From Rhizobium sp. NXC24 (GTDB lineage Bacteria; Pseudomonadota; Alphaproteobacteria; Rhizobiales; Rhizobiaceae), in the NCBI RefSeq assembly GCF_002944315.1, contig NZ_CP024311.1, forward strand, positions 4,098,446 through 4,162,445: a stretch of 64,000 bases of DNA, read 5' to 3'. How positions within the stretch are numbered: the stretch's first letter is position 1; each line of letters begins with the position of its first letter. Positions 27,802 to 36,900 of this stretch are shown piece by piece. A model generated the notes under the pieces. That model worked only from the letters and a program-made list of their open reading frames with translations. It searched no databases and was not told the DNA's origin. The position numbers and the translations under genes were made by a program.

Positions 27802-27830
27802 TTGCATCAGTTAGATGAGTATCTAAATAT
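27802..27830 (+). promoter_or_regulatory. Promoter of the short-chain dehydrogenase with an ArsR-type operator in the spacer
   Basis: TTGCAT (27802-27807) and AAATAT (27825-27830) are 17 bases apart. The spacer and the edge of the -10 hold the perfect inverted repeat TTAGATGAGTATCTAA (27811-27826). A related half-site ATCTAA recurs near 27900. A bound dimer would block RNA polymerase. Confidence 0.6.
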
Positions 27831-27929
27831 CAAAGTGACGCAGCGAAGACCGCCGGTGTAAGGCCTCGTCTGCGCCATCAGTTCGATATTTATAAAATCA
27901 TCTAACAATTATCTCGACAGGAGCTAGAC

Positions 27930-28679
27930 ATGAGCAAACTGGCAGGCAAGGTCGCAATCGTGACCGGAGCATCGAAGGGGATCGGCGCAGGCATCGCCAA
28001 GGCATTGGGCGAGGCGGGTGCGGCTATCGTCGTCAACTATGCGTCGAGCCGCGAAGGCGCCGACAAGGTCGTGGCCGAGATCACCGCCAAGGGCGGCAAG
28101 GCGATCGCAGCTCACGGCGATGTTTCGAAATCCGCCGACGTGAAGCGGCTTTTTGCTGAAACGAAGGGAGCCTTCGGCGGCGTCGACATCCTCGTCAACA
28201 ATGCCGGCGTCTATCAATTCCAGCCGCTGGAAGAGATCACCGAAGAGGAATTCCACCGGCAGTTCAACATCAACGTTCTCGGCACGCTGCTGACGACGCA
28301 GGAAGCGGTGAAGCATTTCGGTCCTGAAGGCGGCAATGTCATCAACATCGCCTCGACCGCCGTCACCATGAACCTGCCAACCGCCACGGTCTACACGGCG
28401 ACCAAGGCCGCCGTCACCTCGATCACCCAGATCCTCGCCAAGGAGCTCGGTCCGCGCAATATCCGCGTCAACACCATTTCGCCTGGCGGGGTCGAAACCG
28501 AAGGCGTCATTGCAGCGGGCATCATCGGCAGCGATCTCGAAAAGCAGATGGTTTCCCAAACGCCGCTTGGCCGCCTCGGACAGCCGACCGATATTGCCCC
28601 GATCGCCGTTTTCCTCGCCTCGAAGGACTCCGGCTGGCTGACGGGCGAAACCCTCTATGCCGGCGGCGGCCTGAAGTAA
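27930..28679 (+). CDS. Short-chain dehydrogenase/reductase (SDR, FabG-like)
   Basis: NAD(P)-dependent oxidoreductase of 249 residues with the classical SDR features: the cofactor loop TGASKGIGAG (11-20), NNAGVYQF, the catalytic Ser in NIASTAV, YTATK with Tyr and Lys, and the PGG stretch NTISPGGVETEG. The closing GETLYAGGGLK is typical. Many such enzymes are stress-induced; substrate unknown. ATG 27930 follows ACAGGAG. The operator upstream and the ArsR gene before it suggest a small regulator-target pair. Confidence 0.9.
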   Translation: MSKLAGKVAIVTGASKGIGAGIAKALGEAGAAIVVNYASSREGADKVVAEITAKGGKAIAAHGDVSKSADVKRLFAETKGAFGGVDILVNNAGVYQFQPLEEITEEEFHRQFNINVLGTLLTTQEAVKHFGPEGGNVINIASTAVTMNLPTATVYTATKAAVTSITQILAKELGPRNIRVNTISPGGVETEGVIAAGIIGSDLEKQMVSQTPLGRLGQPTDIAPIAVFLASKDSGWLTGETLYAGGGLK

Positions 28680-28986
28680 CCGCCTATCCGCAGAGCCGCT
28701 TCCCTCCTTGGCAAGGGAAGCGGAATTGCCCGCATGCCATGGTTCCGATCCGCGCGGCCACCTCCGGCGAGAATTGCCAAACCGTCTCCGTCTTCATAGT
28801 ATCATTGCCGTTCGGGTTTTTCCGAAGATCTCCGCAGCCGCTTTTGCTGCAAAACGACATCTTGACCGCGGAAACTTTCAAGACAGATCCCTGTCTGCAA
28901 TGCGACCCCTCGCGAGCGAACGCCATGAATTACTGCGAAAATCTCTGAGGATCGCTGTTGCGACCAACGAAACGGAGCACGTCATC
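28680..28986. other. Gene-free stretch between the SDR gene and dps
   Basis: A perfect 10-bp hairpin (28696-28705 with 28714-28723) lies just after the dehydrogenase gene and may end its transcript, though no T-run follows. The rest should hold the dps promoter, but I see no convincing -35/-10 pair. An 80-codon reverse frame (28684-28926) has no recognisable family. Confidence 0.5.
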
Positions 28987-29496
28987 ATGAATACCGCCAA
29001 CACCAAATCGAAACTGGGCACGCGCACCAATCTCAGCGAAGAAGCGACACGCGATATTTCCGCAGCACTGAATGCGCTGCTGGCCGACGTCTTTTCCCTT
29101 TATCTCAAGACCAAGAATTTCCATTGGCATATGAGTGGACCGCATTTCCGCGATTACCACCTGTTGCTGGACGAGCAGGGCGAGCAGATCTTCGCCATGA
29201 CAGACCCGATGGCCGAACGCGCCAGAAAGATCGGCGGCACCACGCTGCGTTCGATCGGCCACATCGCCAAGCTGCAGCGTATCCCCGACAATGACGCCGA
29301 ATATGTCGACGCCCAGGACATGCTCGCCGAACTGGCCGACGACAATCTCAGGCTTTCCGCCGAAATCCGCGCCGCCCACGATGTCTGCGATGAATATGGC
29401 GATATCGCCACCGCCAGCCTGCTTGAAAGCTGGCTGGACGAGACGGAACGCCGCACCTGGTTCCTGTTCGAATCCACCCGCAACACCAACCGCTGA
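28987..29496 (+). CDS. dps: Dps-type DNA-protecting ferritin-like protein
   Basis: Dps forms a 12-subunit shell that oxidises ferrous iron with peroxide and covers DNA under stress. The 169 residues hold the ferroxidase signature FHWHMSGPHFRDYHLLLDE (about 45-63) and EIRAAHDVCDEYGD further on. The basic N-terminal tail (TKSKLGTRT) may bind DNA. The ATG at 28987 begins MNTANTKSK. The upstream frame is open but unlike the family. A strong hairpin follows the stop. Confidence 0.94.
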   Translation: MNTANTKSKLGTRTNLSEEATRDISAALNALLADVFSLYLKTKNFHWHMSGPHFRDYHLLLDEQGEQIFAMTDPMAERARKIGGTTLRSIGHIAKLQRIPDNDAEYVDAQDMLAELADDNLRLSAEIRAAHDVCDEYGDIATASLLESWLDETERRTWFLFESTRNTNR

Positions 29497-29508
29497 GGGC
29501 TGATGTTG

Positions 29509-29544
29509 ATTTCCGCGTTCCCGCATCGGTCGGAACGCGGAAAT
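29509..29544 (+). terminator. Strong hairpin after dps
   Basis: ATTTCCGCGTTCC (29509-29521) pairs perfectly with GGAACGCGGAAAT (29532-29544), 13 bp with a 10-base loop. The tract after it is weakly T-rich (CCTTGACT), so it may stop transcription or protect the mRNA end. Confidence 0.6.
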
Positions 29545-29598
29545 CCTTGACTCCTGTGGAAAACCCCGTAGAACCGGCGACGGAAAAGGAAGACCTCC

Positions 29599-29715
29599 AT
29601 GGTTCGCTTCGAACAGATCGATAGCTTCGGTCACCTGGCAGACTATGCCGGGCAGGAGTTCCGTTTTCCGGTTTCTTCCAAAACCAAGGCCAAAACGACG
29701 ACGAAAACCGTCTGA
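29599..29715 (+). CDS. Possible small protein of 38 residues
   Basis: A short frame starts at ATG 29599 with AAGGAAG six bases before it and encodes MVRFEQIDSFGHLADYAGQE followed by a basic, Lys/Thr-rich end. The good ribosome binding site and sensible composition make it plausible. I do not recognise it and have no conservation evidence. Confidence 0.35.
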   Translation: MVRFEQIDSFGHLADYAGQEFRFPVSSKTKAKTTTKTV

Positions 29716-29827
29716 CGTCTCTGGCCTGCCGCTCTCTCCCCGGCTCGGCTGGGGACAGGAACCGGCCGTTATGGCCGCGGTTCCCCCCCCTCGCCCAAGA
29801 GGAGAGAAGAGAAAGAGAGCTTGAGAA

Positions 29828-30862
29828 ATGGGTTTCAAAGTTGCAGTTGCGGGCGCGACCGGGAATGTCGGCCGCGAAATGCTCAATATCCTGTCCGAAC
29901 GCGGTTTTCCGGCTGACGAGGTCGTAGCCCTCGCATCGGCCCGCTCGCAGGGCACCGAAGTTTCCTTCGGCGACCGGACATTGAAGGTTTCGAACCTGGA
30001 GAACTACGATTTCTCCGACACCGACATCTGCCTGATGTCGGCCGGCGGCGATGTCTCCAAGAAGTTCTCGCCGAAGATCGGCGCCCAGGGCTGCGTCGTC
30101 ATCGACAACTCCTCCGCCTGGCGCTACGACGCCGACGTGCCGTTGATCGTGCCGGAAGTAAACCCGGATGCCGTCACGCAGTTCACCAAGCGCAACATCA
30201 TCGCCAACCCGAATTGCTCGACCGCGCAGCTTGTTGTGGCGCTGAAGCCGCTGCACGACTTCGCCAAGATCAAGCGCGTCGTCATCTCGACCTACCAGTC
30301 CGTCTCCGGCGCCGGCAAGGACGGCATGGACGAGCTTTTCAACCAGACCCGCGCCGTCTTCGTCGCCGATCCGATCGAGTCGAAGAAGTTCACCAAGCGC
30401 ATCGCCTTCAACGTCATTCCGCACATCGATGTCTTCATGGAAGACGGCTACACCAAGGAAGAATGGAAGGTGCTGGCCGAAACCAAGAAGATGCTCGATC
30501 CGAAGATCAAGGTTACCTGCACCGCCGTGCGCGTGCCGGTCTTCATCGGTCATTCGGAATCGGTCAATATCGAGTTTGAAAACGAGATCACTGCCGATCA
30601 GGCCCGCGATATCCTGCGCGAAGCCCCGGGCTGCCTCGTCATCGACAAGCGCGAAAACGGCGGCTACATCACGCCTTATGAGTCCGCCGGCGAGGACGCG
30701 ACCTACATTTCGCGCATTCGCGAGGACGCAACGGTTGAAAACGGTCTCAACATCTGGGTCGTCTCCGACAATCTGCGCAAGGGCGCGGCGCTGAACGCCA
30801 TCCAGATTGCCGAACTCCTGATCAACCGTGGCCTGGTCAAGCCGCGCAAGCAGGCGGCATAA
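29828..30862 (+). CDS. asd: Aspartate-semialdehyde dehydrogenase
   Basis: Asd makes aspartate semialdehyde from aspartyl phosphate with NADPH, feeding lysine/diaminopimelate, threonine and methionine synthesis. The 344 residues show the cofactor loop VAGATGNVGREML (8-20), the catalytic cysteine C130 in IIANPNCST, YQSVSGAGKDGMDEL, and the RVPVFIGHSESVNIEF motif with active-site His. The length is normal. A bidirectional-looking terminator and a parS-like site follow. Confidence 0.97.
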   Translation: MGFKVAVAGATGNVGREMLNILSERGFPADEVVALASARSQGTEVSFGDRTLKVSNLENYDFSDTDICLMSAGGDVSKKFSPKIGAQGCVVIDNSSAWRYDADVPLIVPEVNPDAVTQFTKRNIIANPNCSTAQLVVALKPLHDFAKIKRVVISTYQSVSGAGKDGMDELFNQTRAVFVADPIESKKFTKRIAFNVIPHIDVFMEDGYTKEEWKVLAETKKMLDPKIKVTCTAVRVPVFIGHSESVNIEFENEITADQARDILREAPGCLVIDKRENGGYITPYESAGEDATYISRIREDATVENGLNIWVVSDNLRKGAALNAIQIAELLINRGLVKPRKQAA

Positions 30863-30919
30863 AGGGTTTATAAACCATTTACGGTTTTTCAACCTTTGCT
30901 GGCTAAGTAGGAACCAAAT

Positions 30920-30957
30920 AAAAGCCTCGCTATTTCCGATCGAATGGCGAGGCTTTT
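30920..30957 (+). terminator. Intrinsic terminator of asd
   Basis: AAAAGCCTCGC (30920-30930) pairs perfectly with GCGAGGCTTTT (30947-30957), 11 bp, with additional pairing inside the loop. The T-run is part of the stem. Confidence 0.85.
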
Positions 30958-30978
30958 ACAAAGCTGCGTCAGGTATAG

Positions 30979-30994
30979 TGTTTCACGTGAAGCG
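30979..30994. other. parS: parS-like site 2 (14 of 16 matches)
   Basis: The core TGTTTCACGTGAA is intact; the last three bases GCG differ from ACA at two positions. It is intergenic, after the asd terminator, about 24 kb left of parB. Two mismatches lower the expected ParB affinity. Confidence 0.6.
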
Positions 30995-31112
30995 AAAATA
31001 TTGATCGCTTAACCGTGATAATGACAGAATTGCCGGATACTGGCATGGTCCGGTCACAGTAAGACCGCGCGTAGGCCTCAAAAATGGAAGGCTTATGCGC
31101 CATCAAAAACCA

Positions 31113-31133
31113 TTACCGCGCCTCGCGCGGTAA
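31113..31133 (+). promoter_or_regulatory. Hairpin in the leader of the lytic transglycosylase gene
   Basis: TTACCGCG (31113-31120) and CGCGGTAA (31126-31133) form a perfect 8-bp inverted repeat 17 bases before the start codon. It could be an operator or a translation-control hairpin. Confidence 0.4.
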
Positions 31134-31150
31134 GAATTCGGGGACTCTGA

Positions 31151-31972
31151 ATGCGCATGACAAAGTCTGGAATGGCAGCTCTCGTGGCAGGCGGGTTGCT
31201 GTTGGTGACGCCATTTGCGGCGAATGCGGCAGCTTGCGGCAACTCGTCGGCCGGTTTTGAGAACTGGATGCAGGAATTCAAGCAGGAAGCACAGGCCCAG
31301 GGCGTCAGTGCCTCTGTTCTCGACCGAGCCTTCGCCAACGTGCATTACAATCAACCGACCATCCGCGCCGATCGCGGCCAGAAGAGCTTCAAGCTCTCCT
31401 TCGAAGATTTCATGAGAAAGCGCGGTGGCCAGGCGATTATCACTCGTGGCAAGAACATGAAGCAGGCCAACGCCGCTCTGTTCGCGAGAATCGAGAAGCG
31501 TTATGGCGTGCCCGCCGGCCCGATCATCGCCATCTGGGGCATGGAAACCGGTTTCGGCGGCTTCATGGGCGACCAGCATACGCTCTCGGCCGTGTCGACG
31601 CTCGCTTATGACTGCCGCCGCTCCGACTATTTCACCGATCAGCTCTACGCCGCCCTCAAGCTCGTCGGCGAAGGCTATCTGAGCCCGACCGCCCGCGGCG
31701 CGGCCCATGGCGAAATCGGCCAGACACAATTCATGCCGAAGAACGTCGTCAATTTCGGCGTCGACGGCGATGGCGACGGCAGGGTCGATCTGGTCGGATC
31801 CCGCGCCGACGCGCTGGCCTCAACTGCAAACTTCCTGAAGGGCCATGGCTGGCAGCCAGGTCTTGGCTACCAGCCCGGCGAACCCAATTTCGCGGCGATC
31901 GGCGGCTGGAACGATGCAGCGGTCTACCAGCAGGCGATCGCCTATATCGGCAAGCAGATCGACGGCCAATAA
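31151..31972 (+). CDS. Lytic murein transglycosylase (MltB/Slt35-like)
   Basis: Cleaves peptidoglycan between MurNAc and GlcNAc with formation of an anhydro end. The 273-residue product has a signal peptide to about residue 26 (PFAANA), with no lipobox cysteine at the cleavage site. The catalytic glutamate is E132 in IWGMETGFGGFMG. GEIGQTQFMPKNVVNFG is the second family motif. VDGDGDGRVDL is a calcium-binding loop like the EF-hand of Slt35. ADALASTANFLKGHGW is also conserved. It acts in the periplasm. Confidence 0.93.
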   Translation: MRMTKSGMAALVAGGLLLVTPFAANAAACGNSSAGFENWMQEFKQEAQAQGVSASVLDRAFANVHYNQPTIRADRGQKSFKLSFEDFMRKRGGQAIITRGKNMKQANAALFARIEKRYGVPAGPIIAIWGMETGFGGFMGDQHTLSAVSTLAYDCRRSDYFTDQLYAALKLVGEGYLSPTARGAAHGEIGQTQFMPKNVVNFGVDGDGDGRVDLVGSRADALASTANFLKGHGWQPGLGYQPGEPNFAAIGGWNDAAVYQQAIAYIGKQIDGQ

Positions 31973-31990
31973 CTACGGCAACAAATCGAC

Positions 31991-32027
31991 AAAAGGCGCT
32001 CGGCCAAATGGCCCGGAGCGCCTTTTT
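31991..32027. terminator. Bidirectional terminator between the transglycosylase and carbonic anhydrase genes
   Basis: AAAAGGCGCTC (31991-32001) pairs with GAGCGCCTTTTT (32016-32027). T-runs occur on both strands, so it can serve the two convergent genes. Confidence 0.85.
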
Positions 32028-32047
32028 CGTTTGTCCTTATCGTAGTC

Positions 32048-32686
32048 TCAGATTTCCGGCCGGATAAAATCGCGCGTCGTCGGGTCCATCACCCACAGCT
32101 CGCCGGTCGAGATATCGAACCATGCGCCGTGCAGGTTCAATTTCCCTTCCTCTTCCAGCGCCTTGATATCGGGAAAGCTGCGTAGATTGTCGAGCGAATT
32201 GCGGATGGAGATGCGCTCCAGCGCCGTCTGCCGCTCGGCCGGCGTCATAACGTCATTGCTCTGGATCTGCTCGGCGGCCGGCTTTACGAGGCCCATCCAC
32301 CGGCCGATGAAATCGCCCGGCGACAGCGGCTCGGCATTCGGATCCAACGCTGCGCGGATGCCGCCGCAGCGACCATGTCCCATGACAACGATATCCGCGA
32401 CCTTCAGGGACTGCACCGCGAATTCCAGAGCTGCGGACGTCGAGTGAAAATGGCCGTCCGGCTCATAGGGCGGCACCATATTGGCGACGTTGCGGATAAC
32501 GAAAAGCTCTCCGGGACCAGCGTCGAAAATGGTCTCCGGCGCCGAACGGCTGTCGGAACAGGCAATCACCAGGGTTCCGGGCTTCTGCCCTTCCTCCGCC
32601 AAATTGCGATAGCGATCGCGTTCATCGACGTAACGCCCGCTCATGAAGTTGCGATAGCCGTTCAGAAGGGAGGTAGGAAAGCTCAT
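32048..32686 (-). CDS. Beta-class carbonic anhydrase
   Basis: Interconverts CO2 and bicarbonate in the cytoplasm, feeding carboxylases. In the 212 residues the zinc ligands are C43, H104 and C107, with the D45/R47 dyad in ACSDSR and MGHGRCGG. NVANMVPPYEPDG is typical for the family. The size is usual for the type found in rhizobia. pdxY lies just upstream on the same strand, after about 70 bases. Confidence 0.94.
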   Translation of the reverse strand: MSFPTSLLNGYRNFMSGRYVDERDRYRNLAEEGQKPGTLVIACSDSRSAPETIFDAGPGELFVIRNVANMVPPYEPDGHFHSTSAALEFAVQSLKVADIVVMGHGRCGGIRAALDPNAEPLSPGDFIGRWMGLVKPAAEQIQSNDVMTPAERQTALERISIRNSLDNLRSFPDIKALEEEGKLNLHGAWFDISTGELWVMDPTTRDFIRPEI

Positions 32687-32757
32687 GACATTGAATTACA
32701 GCGCACCGCCGCCAATGGCAACTATTGCAACGCAAAAAGCTATCGCATCGGCGACCG

Positions 32758-33633
32758 CTATTTTTTCCGTCGCTGCGCCGGATGCAGCAGGCGCCGCATC
32801 TGCACCATTGCCATGGGGGTCGAGAGGCTGGAAGCATCGGCGGCGAGCGTCAATTCGTCGCTGCCGCGCTTGACCGCCCGCGCCAGGACTTCATAGACGC
32901 TGGCCGTGGTCAATTGCAAAGCCCTCTCTTCGTCCATGCCCGACAGAAGCCGCGACAGGAACACGGCCGAGAGCAGGTCGCCAAGCCCGTTCGGCGCGTT
33001 GTCGATGCTGCGATGTTCGGCAAACAGCGCATTTCGGCCGCTGAGATAGAGATTGCCGGTGCCACCGGTCATCATCGGCACGGCCGACGTCACCAGCATG
33101 CGCGGCGGCCCCAGCGCCAGGGCAGCCTCCATGACGGCATTGTTGTCCTCCAGCGGCGCGCCGGCAAGCCAGGCAAGCTCGTAGCGGTTCGGCGTCGCCA
33201 GCGATGCGAGCGGGATGAGCTGATCGCGGATCGCTTCGGCGGTTGCGTCGGGCACATAGAGCCCACCGGCATCGCCGATAACGGGATCGCAGGCATAGAA
33301 GAGATCGGGGTTCTTTTCCCTGAGTGCCGTTACCAGCCGCGCGACGGAGCGTGCCTGCGCGGCATTGCCGAAATAACCCGACAGCACCGCCTTCACCTCC
33401 GCGAGCCAGGGCGCGGCGATAAGATCGTCGATCGCGTGGTCGAAATCCGCCTCGGCAAAGGTCAGCCGGGTCGAGCGGCCATGGCCGGGATGCCAGGGCA
33501 AAACGACTGTTGGCAGCGCCCAAACGGGGTGGCCCAGGGTTTCCAGCGCGAAGACGGCGGCACGATTGCCGACGGAACCTCTGACGACATGGCTGGAGAT
33601 GACGATAACGGCGCCCGCCGCGATATCCGACAT
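32758..33633 (-). CDS. pdxY: Pyridoxal kinase (PdxY-type)
   Basis: Phosphorylates pyridoxal in the B6 salvage route. The product has 291 residues from ATG 33633 (MSDIAAGAVIVISSHVVRGS). Ribokinase-fold features are GHGRSTRLTF, YFGNAAQA, CDPVIGDAGGLYVP, TPNRYELAWLAG and the catalytic NGLGDLLSAVFLSRLL with the conserved aspartate. The frame extends another 66 bases upstream without family-like sequence. It is divergent from gdhA, with 295 bases between the starts. I see no clear promoter pair there. Confidence 0.9.
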   Translation of the reverse strand: MSDIAAGAVIVISSHVVRGSVGNRAAVFALETLGHPVWALPTVVLPWHPGHGRSTRLTFAEADFDHAIDDLIAAPWLAEVKAVLSGYFGNAAQARSVARLVTALREKNPDLFYACDPVIGDAGGLYVPDATAEAIRDQLIPLASLATPNRYELAWLAGAPLEDNNAVMEAALALGPPRMLVTSAVPMMTGGTGNLYLSGRNALFAEHRSIDNAPNGLGDLLSAVFLSRLLSGMDEERALQLTTASVYEVLARAVKRGSDELTLAADASSLSTPMAMVQMRRLLHPAQRRKK

Positions 33634-33928
33634 GATGCTTGCTTCCAGTTCCGATCTTCCGGCCTTGATTGCGCCGTTTGATGATCTTTTTATCGTCACT
33701 CTGTCAATCGCGCTTCACAGAGTCATGAAAACCTCTGTTGACTACGCAATATCGCCAATTCTGCGCCAATTTTTACACGGATTGCATCAAGATCATCGCA
33801 AATCAGCAAGATTCTTCAAAATTTGAGACCGAATTGGTCGAAAAGCGATGAAATTCGCATTCAATTTGCCAGTTTTTTCGATAAACCTTCTGATAAAGTG
33901 ACCAAACTTGGAATAAGGGAGGAATTTC

Positions 33929-36900
33929 ATGGCACCCAGGACCAATCCGAAACGGGAAAAACAGATCGAAGCGGCCCGCAAGATCGCCGCTGCAACCGGC
34001 GAGGCGCATCTCGATCCGGAAATCCTGTTCGGCCGGGCGAGCAATGACGATTTGGAGCGCTACAGCCCGGAAATGCTTGCCCTTGCCGCTGTGCATGCGG
34101 CTGGGGAACTGGCAGCCTGGAACGGCGATTCTCCCCGCGTCACCATCGAACAGGTCGCCAATATCGACCCCGAAGGCGTGCCGGTTTCGATCCTCTCGAT
34201 CACCGATCATAACATGCCGTTCCTCTACGAATCGGCCATGGGCGAGGTGACCAGCAGCTACCGCGATCTTTTCATGGCGGTGCATCCGATCCTCGTCATC
34301 AAAGACGGCAAGCAGCCGACGCTTTACTCTGCCGATCATCCGAGCGATCCCGCCGATCGTGTCAGCCATATTCAACTACATCTGTCACCGCTGACCGCGG
34401 CGCAGGCGGCGGACCTGATCAAGCGCGTGCAAATCGTGCTCGATCAGACGCATTTGACCGTTTCCGACTGGAAGCCAATGCTGACGCGGCTCGATACAGT
34501 GATAACGGAGCTTTCCACTTATGAGACCGCCGCCCGCCGCAAGGCGGATCGTGATGAGGCGCTGGCCTTTCTCGCTTGGCTGCGCGACGGCAATTTCACC
34601 TTCCTCGGCATGCGCGAATATGTCTATTCCGGCAAGGGCGCCAGCGCCAAGGTGGAGCGCGACCGTGGCGCCGGCCTCGGCATCCTCTCCAATCCCGACG
34701 TCCTCGTCCTGCGCCAGGGAAAAGACGCCGTCACCACCACGCCGGAAATCCTGGCCTTCCTCGACGGGCCGGATTTCCTGATCGTCACCAAAGCCAATGT
34801 GAAGTCGGTCGTTCACCGTCGTGCCTATATGGATTATGTTGGCGTCAAGCGTTTCGATGCCGACGGCAATGTCACCGGCGAACTGCGCATCGTCGGCCTC
34901 TATACGTCCACAGCGTACACCAGCGCCGCCGGCGAGGTGCCGTTGCTGCGGTCCAAGGTGCAGAAGGTCAAGGACCATTTCGGCTTCGACCCGGCCAGCC
35001 ATTCCGGGCGCATGCTGGACAATACGCTGGAATCCTATCCGCGCGACGATCTCTTCCAGATCGACACGACGCTGCTCGCAAGCTTTGCCGAACAGATCAA
35101 CGACCTTGCCGACCGCCCGCGCGTGCGCGCGCTGCCGCGCATCGACCATTTCGACCGCTTCGTCTCGGTGATCGTCTATGTTCCGCGCGAGGAATATGAT
35201 TCCGTCGTCCGCGAGAGGATCGGCAATTACCTGAAGACCGTCTATGACGGTCGCGTTTCCGCCTACTATCCGGCCTTCCCGGAAGGCGGCGTCGCGCGCG
35301 TGCATTTCATCATCGGCCGCAGCGGCGGCAAGACCCCGCATGTTCCGCAGGCGAAGCTTGAAGCGGCGATCCGCGCCATCACCGCCCGCTGGGACGACCG
35401 CTTCGAAATGCTGGCCGGACCCAAGGCCCCGCATATCTCCGTCAGCCAGGCCTTCCAGGAGGCCTTTTCGCCGGAGGACGCCGTTGCCGACCTGCCCGAT
35501 ATCACCGCCACCGCTGGCCCCGATCAGATCCGAATCGCCTTCTACATCCGCAAGGAGGAAGCGGGCGATATCCTGTCGTTGAAGATCTTCCACGCCGAAG
35601 ACAATCTGGCGCTGTCGCGCCGCGTGCCGCTGCTCGAAAATCTCGGCTTCAATGTCCTCAGCGAGCGGACCTTCGACATTTACGTCACCGGCAAGAACGG
35701 CGCGAACGGCCGTGTCGTTCTCCACGATATGGAACTCGAAGCCCGCGGCGGCGTGACGATCGATCTCGCGCGCCACGGCGCGGCGCTGGAGGAAGCCTTC
35801 CTCGCAGCCTTCGGCGGCACGATCGATAACGATGCTTTCAACCGGCTGATCATCTCCGCCGGTCTTTCGGCTCGCGAAACCAACGTCCTGCGCGCCTATG
35901 CCCGCTATCTTCGCCAGGCTGGTATCGCCTATTCGCAGGATTATATCGCCGCGACGCTGGACAAATATCCGCGCATCGCAGCCTCGATCTTCCGCCTGTT
36001 CCACGACACGCTCGCCCCCAAGCTCAACGACAAGAACCGCACGAAAAAACTCAGCGAATTGCATGCGACGATCGAGACCGAACTCGCCGATGTTCCAAGC
36101 CTCGACGACGACCGGATTCTCCGCCGCTATGTCAACGCCGTCGATGCGACGCTACGCACCAACTATTTCCAGAAAAACCCGGACGGCACACCGAAAGCCA
36201 TGCTTGCCTTCAAGCTCGATCCGAAACTCCTGGATGGCCTGCCGGAGCCGCGGCCTTTCCGCGAGATCTTCGTCTATGGCGTCGAGGTAGAGGGCGTGCA
36301 CCTGCGCTTCGGCAAGGTCGCTCGCGGCGGCTTGCGCTGGTCGGATCGCGCCGAAGACTACCGCACCGAGGTTCTGGGCCTTGTGAAGGCGCAGCAGGTT
36401 AAAAATGCCGTCATCGTGCCCGTCGGCGCCAAGGGCGGCTTCTATCCGAAGAAACTCCCGGTCGGCGGCAGCCGCGACGAGATCTTCAATGCCGGCCGCG
36501 AGGCCTACAAGACCTATATCCGCACCCTGCTGTCGATCACCGACAATATCTCCGGCGCCGATATCATTGCGCCACCGGACACGGTGCGGCAGGATGGAGA
36601 CGACCCCTATTTCGTCGTCGCCGCCGACAAGGGCACCGCGACGTTCTCCGACACTGCCAATGCCCTGGCGCAGGAAGCCGGCTTCTGGCTCGACGACGCC
36701 TTCGCCTCGGGCGGCTCGGCCGGCTATGACCACAAGAAGATGGGTATCACGGCCCGCGGCGCCTGGGAGACCGTCAAGCGGCATTTCCGCGAAATGGACA
36801 TCGATATCCAGACGACGCCCTTCACTGTCGCCGGCGTCGGCGACATGTCGGGCGACGTCTTCGGCAACGGCATGCTGCTGTCGCCGAAAATCCGCCTTCT

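Noticed and set aside
28684..28926. 80-codon reverse frame before dps
   Set aside because: No homology recognised and no convincing ribosome binding site; it also covers the hairpin after the dehydrogenase gene.
34385..36064. 559-codon reverse frame within the glutamate dehydrogenase gene
   Set aside because: Shadow of a well-conserved gene; composition typical of antisense frames.
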